A stretch of 64,000 bases of DNA, from the NCBI GenBank assembly GCA_037043015.1, contig CM073325.1, positions 13,867,001 through 13,931,000 of the forward strand, read 5' to 3'. The stretch comes from Bryum argenteum (taxonomy: Eukaryota; Streptophyta; Bryopsida; Bryales; Bryaceae). Under the pieces are notes generated by a model that was given only the letters and a program-made list of their open reading frames with translations, was not told the origin of the DNA and did no database searches. The position numbers and the translations under genes are program-made. Of the stretch, positions 34,270-47,865 are shown in pieces (positions within the stretch are counted from its first letter, which is position 1; each line of letters starts with the position of its first letter).

Positions 34270-37200
34270 GTTGATGTTTTAATAAACTCAATTATATCTA
34301 CTCGTGCTTTGTGTGATTCTCGATGCCAATGCTTTGCAAATCGTATGCGAGCAATTTGTTCGACGGAGAGGGTTGGATCGTCATCTATTCAACCTAGATC
34401 TTTGGAGCAAGTTCGACAATGAAGAAGCGGCTTATGATTTGCCAAATTGCAAATTTTATGACCGATATTGATGGTATGGAAGAGAAGATTGTTGCCTATG
34501 TTATTCCGGACGGATAGATGATATAATCTTGGGAAAAGGTTGGATGGAGCGACATGATGCAAGTGTTCGACCTTGCTAAAGAAGAGGTTTGCGTTCAAAA
34601 CCTTTCAAGATGATTGTGAAGACTCGACCGATTACGTTGGAGCCAATCAAGAGATCGTCATCGATGGTCAAACTTTGCGAAGGCGGTGAACAGGTAGAGG
34701 TTTTTAGTGCCGCTTGGTTGACATCCGGAAGGCACTACAAACGAAAGGTGTATAGGGACCCGCACAACATGCTCCCGACCGCTCATGCCGATTAATGACG
34801 CTTTTAATCGACAAGATGCAAAGTCGTTGCCCCCGCATAGGAAAGGGGTTGATCACGAGATCAATCTTATTGAAGAGAAGACTAATGATGACATCCCCGC
34901 CATGCCGTTGTATCGGATGTCCAAGGATCAATTATTAGTTTTGCAAAGACCCTTACGGAGTTGTTGGATAATGGATTTATTCGCGTAAGTAATTCACTGC
35001 AGCAGCCTCCGTCATATTTGTGAAGAAGAAACTGGCGGAGGATTGCGATTACGTGTTAACTATCGGCGATTAAACAAGATGAGTCGGAAGGACAATTATC
35101 CGATTCCGCGCATTGATGAGACGTTAAGATCCATTCTTTGCAACCCAAATATATCTCCAAGGTTGATGTAATCTGCGTTTACCTGATACGTGTGAAAGAA
35201 GGTGACGAGTGGAAGACGGCGTTAAAACACGCTTTGGCTTATATGAGTGGTTGGTCACACCGTTTGACCGACGGGCGCACTGCAACTTTTCAACATATAT
35301 CAATTGGATCTTTCGCGACGAATTGGATATATCTTTTTCTCGCGTATATTGATGACGTGGTGATCTATAGTGATCTTCAAAAAGAACATCGTGATGCGAT
35401 TCTCGTGATCATCCGTAAGCTCGCTAACGCAGGCTTTAACTTGATTTTGATAAGAGCGAGTTTGAAGCGGGACACTATTAAGTATCTTGGATATTTGGTG
35501 AAGACGGTTGGGGTTTGCGGTGATCCAAAGAAAACTTGAGGCAATTCAATCGATGGGAGCCGCCAACAAAAGTGAAAGGAGTTCGTGGATTTTTAGGTTT
35601 CTCGCAATTATTATCGACAATTCATAGATGGATATTCTAACATTGCGGAACCTCTTACTCGACTAACGCGAAAAGATCAACCTTTCCATTGGACATCGAA
35701 ATGTCAACATGCCTTTGATCGATTGAAGGAGGCATTAATTAAATGCGCCGGTCTTCGTTAAATGGACTCCAGGTTTGGAAACAACCATTGAATGTGATTC
35801 CTCCTGGTTATCTTTGTTGGTGGCACCTTAATGCAAAAGGTGGACGGACTTTGGCGTGCGGTTGCTTATTTCTCGAAGAAACACACCAAATGGAGTCCAA
35901 TTATCCGATTCATGACAAGGAAATGCTAGCGATTGTACATTGCATCCGCGAGTGGCGTACATTACTTGTTGGCCAACATTTTGAAGTGAGTTGGTCATCG
36001 CACTTTGGCTTATTTTCGAAGAAGCAACATTTGAGCCGAGAGGCAAATGCGTTGGGCCTCGAGTTGAATGATTTTGACTTTGAGATCGTGCACAAGTCCG
36101 CAAGGATCAAGTTCAATCGGATGCACTTTCTCGTCGGGAAATGCGATCTTCCCAACACGCAGATGATGATCGAATCGTGAATCGATATCATCGAATTTTG
36201 GACGGGAGATGATGGCGCTTTGAAGGTTGTTGCTAAATCCGCATGGATCGCGAGATGGTGATGCGATTCGGAGAAAGAGGCTCCTGCTACAAAGTCGATA
36301 ATGACCCCGCGTCCCATATGTCCATTTATTGACGCAGAGATGATTGCATTATGGGATGTTGCCCGCAAACAAATCATCGTTATTGGAAGATGCGAAAGCG
36401 GTTATGGATGGTGGCCGACTACCTAAAGAATGGGGCTTACCTATCACGATTAGTGAGTGTTACGTAGATTCGCGTCATCGATTGCGTTGGCGTGGACGAA
36501 TATGGATTCCGCGCACGAACCTCTTCGGACGCGTTTGATCCAATCTACTCATGATTCACCACTAGCGGGACATCCAGGTCGTGAGGGTGCGCGTGACTTG
36601 ATTGCACGTGAATATCGTGGCGCAGGTTGACACAAGATGTTCGGAGATTTATGCGAACCGCAACATGTGTGGAAAATCGAATATTTGGCGGGAAGCGAGA
36701 AGCGAGGTTCTTAAAACCTTTGCCAATTCGGCACGGATTTGGTGAGCTTCTCCATTGATTTTATTACCGGATTGGCACCAAGCGGCCGATCGTCTAAATA
36801 TCATGGTTGTGACGGACCGTTTGTCCAAATCTATCATTGTTGTGCCTATGAAGACAATTCGCGCGACTTGATGTGGCTCACAAACTTTTAGAGCAAGTTT
36901 TTCAAGATCACGGATTGCCCGCAGCAATTGTGTCGGATCGTGGTAGTCAATTTGTTAGTATGCTTTGGGCCAGTATGCAGATTGATGAAGATTACGCGTC
37001 GGTTGTCGGCGACTTTCCATCCGGAGACAGATGGTGCAACAGAGAGGGCGAATCAAGAGCTTGAAACATATCTTCGTATTTTCACGACATGTGAGCAAGA
37101 AGATTGGGCTTTTTCGATTCTGCCGATCGCGATGATGGCGTTGAATAATCGTGTGTCGCGATCTATAGGTATGTCTGCATTTTTATGACTCACGGTTATC

Positions 37201-37555
37201 ATCATTCGGTCATGAATATTACTATACCCGAGGAGGCGGGTTCTTCGTTGTCACCGGCGGAAAAAAGGACGCAAGTTTGTTGAGCAGATCGGCGTAATTC
37301 AAGTGAATCGCAACAACGGCAATGGCCATTGCGCAAGAGACTCAAGAACGCCGACCAAATACACGACGCTTCGGTGGCGAGGATTTTCGTCCGGGTGATC
37401 GTGTGTGGTTGAAGTTGAAGAACATCAACACGTCCCGGCCAATCAAGAAGCTTGATTGGATTGCTCTTCCTTATCGTGTATTGGAGTGCGTAGGTACACA
37501 TGCGGTTCGTTTGAATACACCGTCAGGTATTCATCCTGCTTTTTCATGAGTTTAG
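34270..37555 (+). pseudogene. pol region of the Ty3/gypsy element (broken)
   Basis: In order: a protease-like CDSRC near 34312 (the usual Gly after DS reads Arg); reverse transcriptase with the catalytic YIDDVVIYSD near 35346-35375; an RNase H end around 36040; and integrase with HPETDGATERANQELE near 37020-37065. Frameshifts and stops lie between and within all domains. Each domain is of the Ty3/gypsy type by order, with integrase after RNase H. Confidence 0.9.
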
Positions 37556-37559
37556 TGAA

Positions 37560-37827
37560 GAAGGCAGCTGAGGATCCGTTGCCTTCCCAACTACCTCATG
37601 ATAATGAGCCCGGTGTTGTTTTGAGCAATCCCGCTTTCGAGGCATCCACTAGCGAGGACGAGTATGCTGTTGAAAGAGTGTTGCAACATCGACGTCGTGG
37701 GCGCGGTTGGCAACTACTTGTAAAGTGGACGAGGATGGCCGGAGCCTCTTGGGAACCTGTTTGCCAATTACAAAATGTCATGGCCTTAGACGATTACGAG
37801 CGCTTGTTGCGCGCGTCTCAGTCTTGA
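37560..37827 (+). pseudogene. Integrase-linked chromodomain of the Ty3/gypsy element
   Basis: The frame contains YAVERVLQHRRRGRGWQLLV, then KWTRMAGASWEP, the chromodomain pattern with its aromatic cage and the WEP turn. It ends at TGA 37825-37827. Such domains guide integration to heterochromatin in chromoviruses. This part is the best-preserved reading frame of the element. Confidence 0.85.
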
Positions 37828-37902
37828 TATTCCTTGGGCACATTCTCTTGTATGACACTTGTTAATTCATCAAAGACACGAGGAGGAGGAGGAGGAGGCA
37901 TT

Positions 37903-38236
37903 TGTCATGGGCCAAGGCCTCGTTGATAAGCTCGGATGTTCACTCGCTATTAATTTTATAAATAGAACTTCGGCAGTAGAGCTAAAGTATAGCCTCGGCA
38001 GTAGAGCTAAAGTATAGCCTCGGCAGTAGAGCTAAAGTATAGCCTCGGCAGTAGAGCTAAAGTATAGCCTCGGGAGTAGAGCTAAAGTATAGCTTCGGCA
38101 GTAGAGCTAAAGTATAACCTCGGCAGTTGAGCCAAGAGATTAGTATATAAGGGACTCTTATTCATTGTAAACCTAAGTCTTGGATCAATATATTTCTTTT
38201 GTAGTTTTTGCTTGTTTTGACAGCTAGACTCTTACA
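37903..38236 (+). repeat. 3' LTR of the Ty3/gypsy element, 334 bp
   Basis: Identical in layout to the 5' LTR but exactly 100 bp longer, from four additional 25-bp units before the TATA box. Confidence 0.95.
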
Positions 38237-38241
38237 ATGGT

Positions 38242-38764
38242 TTCGAAGATGTCACTTGTACTGGGGCAACAAAGAGTCTAATCAAAGTCAAAATGCAAGT
38301 TAAGTAACTTAAGTATTATATAGAGTTAGATATTGTACAGTAGATTCATATAAACTACTTCTCATTATGCTTAGATTTACTTCGAAATGAAATGTCAGTG
38401 TTATTTAAGTCCTTTCCATATACCTCATTTGATTCTCTCCCATATACCTTATTTGATTATCTTTTAAGTATGTTATTTGGGTCCCTCCCAAGTGATATAT
38501 GTATTATTGCAAGTACATTTGTAAGCTAAATGTGTTACAAGTACGCAAAGTGTGTCAGTTTGCAAGTGCTCGAGATATTTAAGGTTTGTTATAAAAGTTA
38601 TAGTCTCCCACATGAGTAAGTGCACGAGGGGATTTGTACGCGTATGTTGCTGTCGAGGGAGGGATTGCACGTAAGGATGGTTGAATGAGGAATTGCATGA
38701 CAAGGTTTATAGGAGATTTCAGTGAGGATTGGCATTAGTGTATCTAGTTGAGTAAGGAGCGAAG
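38242..38764. other. Spacer before the telomere-motif minisatellite
   Basis: No gene is seen. AAGTGTGT- and GCAAGT-type words increase toward the right and grade into the minisatellite. Confidence 0.4.
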
Positions 38765-38765
38765 G

Positions 38766-39345
38766 TTTGCGCCCGCGAGTAAGATTTAGGGTTTAGGGTT
38801 TGAGCATGTGTGTTGGGTCGAGCAAGCGTGCGAGGGTTTGCGCAACGAGTAAGATTTAGGGTTTGAGCAAGTGTGTTGGGTCGAGCAAATGTGCGAGGGT
38901 TTGCGCCGCGAGTAAGATTTAGGGTCTGAGCAAGTGTGTTGGGTCGAGTAAGATTTAGGGTTTGAGCAAGTGTGTTGGGTCGAGCAAGCTTGCGAGGGTT
39001 TGCGCCGTGAGTAAGATTTAGGGTCTGAGCAAGTGTGTCGGGTCGAGCAAGCCTGCGAGGGTTTGTGCCGAGATTTAGGGTCTGAGCAAGTGTGTTGGGT
39101 CGAGCAAGCCTGCGAGGGTTTGCGCCGCGAGTAAGATTTAGGGTCTAAGCAAGTGTGTCGGTTCGAGCAAGCCTGCGAGGGTTTGCGCAACGAGTAAGAT
39201 TTAGGGTTTGAGCAAGTGTGTTGGGTCGAGTAAGATTTAGGGTTTGAGCAAGTGTGCTGGGTCGGGCAAGCTTGCGAGGGTTTGCGCAGCGAGTAAGATT
39301 TAGGGTTTGAGCAAGTGTGTTGGGTCGGGCAAGCGTGTTCGGTCG
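38766..39345. repeat. Minisatellite of 62-64 bp units bearing plant telomere motifs
   Basis: The unit GAGTAAGATTTAGGGTTTGA continues GCAAGTGTGTTGGGTCGAGC and AAGC(G)TGCGAGGGTTTGCGC. About eight full and a few half-length copies occur. TTTAGGG is the plant telomere repeat; exact TAGGGTTT occurs about seven times, and TAGGGTCT in other units. The array stops about 190 bp before the ATG of the membrane-protein gene. The minus-strand Cys/Ser repeat frame inside it is a by-product. Confidence 0.9.
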
Positions 39346-39536
39346 AGTGGGAGTGAGAGATCGTGCGAGTGAATGGGGGTTTTAGTGAGGGTTTGCAACA
39401 AGGTTTTCGAGCATATCATAGGTTGTTGGAAGTTGAGTGTGTTGCAAGTGCATTGTATATTGGATTGCCACCGTAATTGTGTGAGAGTTTGAGTTTGGTT
39501 TGCTTGAGGCGCAGGTGCGTCAAAGGTGTGATTGCG

Positions 39537-39950
39537 ATGGAAATTGGTGCGCTAGGTTCGATGGCTCGAGATTGGGGAACGAAACCGTTACTTTTTGGAC
39601 TACACTTGGCGGTGCTATGTTTGGGGATTATTGGTCTCATAGCCCTAGTAGGCTTGTTTAGTGTGCATCCGAATGTTCAAGATCATCGTGACTATGAGAG
39701 GACCTGGTTTCTCTTTTCAATCATTTTCATCGGCTACTCGGGAGTGCAAGGCTTGTGTGTTACCACATGGTCAAGAATTCGTAGTCTTCTAGCAATTGCA
39801 AATCTGATCAACATTGTGGCGTTTACTATCGGCATAAGCTTCTTGAATAGTATGTTTTGGATCATTTATGGAACACCAACATTCGGTTTCGAACTTTCGG
39901 CGACCATCATGAGGATTAGGTCAAACGATGCAGTAGTTCCCACAATGTAA
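39537..39950 (+). CDS. Small multi-pass membrane protein, family unknown
   Basis: A single-exon frame of 137 residues runs from ATG 39537 to TAA. The frame is open a further 20 codons upstream, but the internal ATG is the first Met. Three or four hydrophobic spans are visible: about 17-41 (LLFGLHLAVLCLGIIGLIAL), 52-73 (FLFSIIFIGYSGVQGLCV) and 80-107 (LAIANLINIVAFTIGISFLN). Short polar loops with Arg (SRIRS) separate them, and the C-terminal tail is hydrophilic. It has no signal-peptide cleavage look and no known motif. An AATAAA lies at about 40056, 106 bp after the stop. The upstream minisatellite, with repeated telo-box motifs, may be its promoter region. The function is unknown. Confidence 0.6.
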   Translation: MEIGALGSMARDWGTKPLLFGLHLAVLCLGIIGLIALVGLFSVHPNVQDHRDYERTWFLFSIIFIGYSGVQGLCVTTWSRIRSLLAIANLINIVAFTIGISFLNSMFWIIYGTPTFGFELSATIMRIRSNDAVVPTM

Positions 39951-40309
39951 AGGTATTCAATTGGAGGCTATTTTCTAAATATGCCGAAGCTTGTGTATCT
40001 CTGTACATGGAAAGTAGATTTCTATTAGGAATTCACTTTTATCATGTTACATTTCAATAAAAGCCACATTATGATTATTTTGAGGTGGTGATGTGATGTG
40101 TATTTTCCAGTAAGAAGTGATATAGAATTTGTGAAATTCTACTAATATGTTTATGATTTTACACTTTAGAGGACAGGCTGCAGCATGGGGTCGAGATGCC
40201 TGCCTGGGTATAAGGGCGGGTATCAATCTCCCATCATATGTCTCGGGGCGGGTATTGACCACCCACCATGGGTATCGGGGAGTATGGTCGCAGGAGCGGT
40301 ACTGGTAAT

Positions 40310-40356
40310 GGTCAATTTGGCCTTTAGGAAGTAACTTTCTAAAGGCCAAATTGACC
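40310..40356. repeat. Near-perfect 22-bp stem with 3-nt loop
   Basis: GGTCAATTTGGCCTTTAGGA (40310 on) pairs with CTAAAGGCCAAATTGACC, with one mismatch over 22 bp and loop TAA. It sits at the truncated edge of the minus-strand gypsy copy. Confidence 0.9.
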
Positions 40357-40532
40357 ATTTTATTTTTTTTGAAACTTTGCCCCGTCATAATGTGTCCCAA
40401 GATCTCCATCTCTAGCAAGCCAAACTCACTCTTCTCCCCATTTGCATGTAACTTATTGTCCCTAAGTTTTTTTTTTTTTTTTTTTTTTTTTTTGTGCAAG
40501 GTGCTATGCATGCACTTCCGCCGTTTTGGAGA

Positions 40533-41115
40533 TCACCAATATGTCATGAATGTAACAATGACAAGCCCATCCATCTCTTGATGGAACACCGTATTCATGA
40601 GGGTTGTGAACATTGATGGGGCGTTGCACAACCCAAAAGGCATCACCAAAGCCTTAGATGACCTCCCAAATCCACTTAGGAGGTGTGGAGTTAGAAGTGG
40701 GCTTGTTCCCTTCAACTCCCAAATCGGTTCTTAGCATTATCAAGAACCGGTTTTCCTCTAACTCTTCCAAGTTCACCAAGTTGATCCTACTCCCTAACAC
40801 GTTGAGAGCCTTGGTGAACTCTAACTCAATCTCCCTGCCTTCGAGGTTGGCAATCACTCTCAATGGCCGCTTCATTATTTTTACCTCATCGGTATCAAAG
40901 GAAGTCTTACATAAGATGAGATCAATCCCATCCATCTCACTTATGGTGAAGTTTTGACACTCCAACTCCACTTCCATAGCTACAAGGCATGTTTCGTGGA
41001 GCTTGCCTTTTTTGCAAACCTCACTTGAATGAGCTTGCTTACTCAAACGCAAGTCCATCCTCTTCGATGCTTCGGGACTTATGAAGGAGTCGGTTGCCCC
41101 TTTGGTTAGGAGCAA
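40533..41115 (-). pseudogene. Protease and partial reverse transcriptase of the truncated gypsy copy
   Basis: The protease frame (41115 to 40654) has TKGATDSFISPEA, matching the retropepsin DSGATHSFIS box with the catalytic Asp position changed. The RT part has KALVMPFGLCNAPSMF. The next catalytic stretch is frameshifted (VIVTFMTYW in one frame), and after the poly-A insertion the RT continues as KSEFGLLEMEILGHIM (about 40380-40440). Confidence 0.8.
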
Positions 41116-41946
41116 TGCATTGCCATGTGGCCCTCTTCACCACAATTCAAACAAGTAATGTAACTTGTCTCTTTTTATTATGGACTTGTCCCCACTTTTG
41201 GGCTTGTCCTTGGCAAACTTGTCCTTCCCATCCTTTGAAGGCCTACTCTCACCACCCTAAAGCTTTTGCCAACCATTTTTCTTATGTTGGCTCTTGGATA
41301 GTAATTTGCCTTGCTTTCCGGTTGAGGCCCTCTCTTTAGAGGCCTTTTGATGACCTTCATCATCACCAATCGATTTTGCCAACTTGAGCAACTCGGCAAA
41401 AGTCTCCGGCAATCTCGGCATCTTGAATAATGCCCGCTCCACCCAACCTTAGAGTCCATTGAAGAAAATGACCTATTTGGCCAATTCATCTAACTTCGGG
41501 AGCACATTCAAATGTGCATTGAAATCCTTCACATAGGCATGAAGAGTGCCCGTTTGCTTCAATTGCACAAGGGCCATGCCATCCCGAATTTCTTGGTACT
41601 CCGGGGTGAAGCGATCACTTAGGATCCCCTTGAAACCGGTCCAAGTCAAGTTGCTCACCACTCCCGCGTTCTCATCCCGGAAACGAGTCCACCACATATG
41701 CACATGTTCTTTCAAGAAGGTCACAAGAATAGTGATCTTGTCCTCTTCACAAGCCCTTTCAGCCTCAAAGTAGAGCTCAAGTTCCACAATGAAGTCCATG
41801 ACCTTTTTGCCTTGCCCAATTCCGTGAAGGAAGAGGGCAAGTTGGTCTTGCACAACATGCGGGAAAAAAAGACTTGATGCCTTCCCCTTGAGCTCCTTGA
41901 TCTCTTGTTGCAAGACATGACGAGTTTTGACAAGCTCATGGAACAT
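41112..41946 (-). pseudogene. gag of the truncated gypsy copy
   Basis: The capsid-like frame (41946 to 41473) contains HVHMWWTRFRDENAG and FTPEYQEIRDGMALVQLKQ, typical of plant Ty3 gag. A CCHC knuckle, CLNCGEEGHMAMHC, is encoded at 41153-41112. The two parts are in different frames. Confidence 0.85.
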
Positions 41947-42240
41947 TTCCTCTCGTGCCTAAACCGCTTGTGGCCGTGTTTCCCGGGAACGGGACTTAGA
42001 GGATTTTCTTCCTCCTCATGGTGAGTGTCCTCCTCACAAGTAGCAACTTCTCTTTGGTCCCCTTGGTCCCCTTTTATTTCCACCGGCTCCTCCGATCGAC
42101 TTTAAGACGACTCCTCATGAGGGGCATCCCCGGCCACAAAGGCTTAACTACGTGTCTTCGGGCCACATCACGAGCTTCCGGCCTCTCATGCCATCCTACT
42201 CTTGATTGGATCCCGCTACGTAGCCTGCTCTGATACCAAG

Positions 42241-43718
42241 TGTCGCGACCCTAATTACTCCAACACACTTTTTTTGCTTAGTGAGCCTTACTTGGTAGCG
42301 GAATCCCGGCTCACTTAGTTGGTAGCAACCGGCCACGACTTTGCTAACACTTGCATGTGCCCCACACACAATGTTAGCACCATTTCTAGTCAAGGTGTCC
42401 AACCCACCTCGACTCCCCAACTCATTACCCGAACCCGTAAACCGAACTCCCACAAAACACATGGGCATGCCACTTGGTGGCACGGGGCGGCCTTCCACAC
42501 ATGTCCAAGCTCTCAAGGGTGCTACTAATCACCCCGAGCTAACCGCCCTTGCATATTGTCCAACTCCCCACTAGTCCCCTTCCACTCTTGTTTTCACCCC
42601 ATTCGTGACTTTGCCGAAATCCTCCCGAATCCGGCACTAGTTTTCCCGGGGACTAGTTTGGAGCGGGACTCTTTCCAACCCAATGTTGCGGGATGCTCAA
42701 GAGCATCCCACAATGCCCAAGATGTAGGAGTGAGGCTTCCTTTCCATGCCTCACCTTCTTGAGCCATTCCCGGTCACTCCCGGGAACCGGCACTACTTAT
42801 CACGGGGACTAACTTGGAGAGGGACACTTCCCAACCCCATGTTTAGAGAGGCTCCAAAGCACTCTCTACTTTCCACAAGGTGCGGGAGTGAGGCCCCATC
42901 CCAAGCCTCACCCCTTGGAGCCACCCCGGCTCCTCAAGGCACCATGTGCAAGTGAGGAGGGAGACCACCCCTCCTCATAGTACACTTTGGAGTCTTCGGT
43001 AGGCCCCCCCTCTTGTGTTGAGGGGCCTTCCGTGACACACTTTTGTTTTGGAAGACCACCCGTTTTTGCCTTTGTCTCAAAAAAGGGCCGTATCTTCTTC
43101 TCGGGCTAACTTGTAGCTCAGTTATCCAAATGGGACGTTTGAGCACATTTTCAACATCTACTCTTTGAGTAGATGTCGATGAACTCCTCCCTTGTCCCAA
43201 TCAGAGCTTCCTTGAGGGAGCTATGCTCCTCTGAACATTCGGGAGTCCCGGGAGGCAGCAGTCCCGGAGTCCCGAAGTCCCGAAGCTTTGGAGAGCCATA
43301 TCTCCCAAAGCATTGCTTTGCTCCTCACGAGCCTTAGCATTTTGGAAAGCTTTTGTCTAGAGCTTTCCAAAGACATGCAACATGCCGCCATCCAAGAAGA
43401 ACGACATTTTGAGTCCCGAAAGCCAACACTCCCGAGTCCCGGAGTGTCCCGGAACGCGTTCCAACTTTGGAGAGTCATATCTCATGACTCACAACTCCAA
43501 ATCGCGCGTTCTTTGGACCCGTGGGTGCGTGCTCAAACAAGGTTTCCAACCATGTAAGGCACACTACCCAATTCGTCCCAAGCACGACGCCATTGCGTGC
43601 TGTTTGCTCGACTCCCCTTGGTCACTTCACCTTGTCTCTTGCCAAGCCCGGGGCGTCACTCCCGGGGTCCTCTCGGCTCACCACGGTGTTCGGGCATCCT
43701 TTGGAAAGGGATGTGACA
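42241..43718 (-). repeat. Solo-side (5') LTR of the truncated gypsy element, about 1.48 kb
   Basis: On the plus strand it starts TGTCGCGACC and ends GGATGTGACA. It is GC-rich, with short internal direct repeats such as GTCCCGGAGTCCCGAAGTCC. Several apparent open frames inside it are not genes. Confidence 0.8.
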
Positions 43719-43965
43719 ATAGATAAGACAATCTGTTGTGACTTGTTTCTAATGACGCAAGAGTGCCTATTCAAATTGTGCTTCTAATGACATAAGAATT
43801 AATCTTTACCAATATAGTAGGCTATCATATTGCTTATTACACCAAAAAACTCTAAGGGAGATTGAAAAAATATGATAATTTATTTTCATGTCATTAGAAG
43901 CAAGTCTTACTCGTGTCCTCCATACATGAACATTACAAAGGTTAGTTCAAACTTTATACAACATG

Positions 43966-44215
43966 TAAAAAATCTAGACCTAGGTATATATATATATATA
44001 TAAAAAATGAAGTTGGAGGTTTTTGGTGATGTTGAAATTATGGCATATGCAATCAATATGCAAGTTCCATGCTTCTCGGTTGTCTATGTTGTTTGAGATT
44101 TTTAGCATGTCCTCCGTTTCCATCTTTTTGTTTCCCCGTGCTTTTTATGATTTGTAGCATGTCCACCGTCCCCGCGTTCCATTGTTCCCAGCTCCACGTC
44201 CTCCATTAATGTCTG
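43966..44215. repeat. TTCC-rich dispersed repeat, partial copy 4
   Basis: AATCTAGACCTAGGTATA, a (TA)n run, then TTGTTTGAGATTTTTAGCATGTCCTCCG matches the first third of copy 3 at 29.8 kb. A direct repeat, GGATGAAGAAGTTACAG, follows at 44215-44252. Confidence 0.75.
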
Positions 44216-44547
44216 GATGAAGAAGTTACAGAGTTTGGATGAAGAAGTTACAGCTCTCTAAAATTCCTACCTTTCATTTGAAATGTGGTTTTTCCACATT
44301 CGGCCGGTTGAAGAGTTAACCATTCTCATGTAAGATAGCTGGATTAACTTGTATAATTCATGTCTCTTTTCAGAGACTAACAACATTCAAATTACACAAA
44401 AGCACTGATCAATTTTCCCCTTTCAAAGCTAGACAACCCATAGATAGATATGAAGTCTGGTCCTATTTCAAGGCCCGCGTGAATAGAGTGATTAGAGTGT
44501 ATGTTCGTCTTGACAATGAGCCAGTGCCCACTGACCAAAGGTCCATT

Positions 44548-44810
44548 GAGACATGGCTAGACAACCCACATGAAGGCCTTGGAGAAGCATGCAAAACTAA
44601 AGAAGAGATGATCAATGGCATCATCATCCTGGCCTCTCACCAGAAACAGTCCTGATTCCTGAACAATTGCCACTCTCTTCCTTAAATCATTGCCAACCAC
44701 CAAGAATGTCATGTGCACAGACCCCGCTTCCGTCACCAATTTTATGTACAAAAATGCATGCGACCAAAGCTTGCCACTTGTTGGATGCACCTTCGCATCC
44801 ATCCAAGCAT
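44548..44810 (-). pseudogene. LINE reverse-transcriptase zinc-binding (zf-RVT) fragment
   Basis: The minus-strand frame contains LRKRVAIVQESGLFLV, then GQDDDAIDHLFFSFACFSKAF. This is the pattern of the C-terminal zinc-binding segment of plant non-LTR retrotransposons (arginine-rich strand, then C-x2-C, then IDHLFF-x-C). The metal ligands are mostly lost (for example LFFSF where C is usual). It lies within about 80 bp upstream of the tocopherol cyclase coding start. Confidence 0.5.
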
Positions 44811-44885
44811 GTTATCCGCCTGCAGTAACGTCCTGTTTTGCATTTGTGTAGAGGAGTTGATGCAGCAGCAGCAGCAGCCATAGCC

Positions 44886-47865
<2,980 letters not shown>

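Larger units (their letters stand above)
32613..38236 (+). mobile_element. Ty3/gypsy chromodomain retrotransposon, full length but coding-defective
   Basis: The 5' LTR (32613-32846) and 3' LTR (37903-38236) both begin TGTCATGGGCC and end CTTACA. The flanking ATGGT is duplicated exactly (32608-32612 and 38237-38241). A GAGGAGGAGG polypurine tract sits at 37881-37899, just before the 3' LTR. The domain order is gag, zinc knuckle, protease, reverse transcriptase, RNase H, integrase, chromodomain, as in plant chromoviruses. The coding part is split by many stops and frameshifts. Sequence after the 5' LTR (TAATCCAAGACTTC) does not match the usual initiator-Met primer site. Apart from repeat number, the LTRs differ at about two positions. 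Confidence 0.95.
40357..43718 (-). mobile_element. Truncated Ty3/gypsy retrotransposon (5' LTR, gag, protease, part of RT)
   Basis: Reading the minus strand: the LTR (43718 to 42241), then a primer site TGGTATCAGAGC (42238-42227) complementary to initiator Met tRNA, gag, a zinc knuckle, protease, and the start of reverse transcriptase. The element breaks off within RT at about 40357; RNase H, integrase and the second LTR are absent. Gag and protease retain long open frames, while RT has a one-base loss at its catalytic box and a run of 27 A (plus-strand T, 40467-40493). No target duplication can be defined. Confidence 0.9.

Noticed and set aside
38786..39190. Minus-strand open frame encoding Cys/Ser/Lys repeats
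   Set aside because: It is a read-through of the telomere-motif minisatellite; its repeats follow the DNA unit and it has no independent coding signal.
42018..43790. Many open frames of 65-115 codons on both strands
   Set aside because: They lie inside the GC-rich LTR of the truncated gypsy element, have no domains, and overlap one another.
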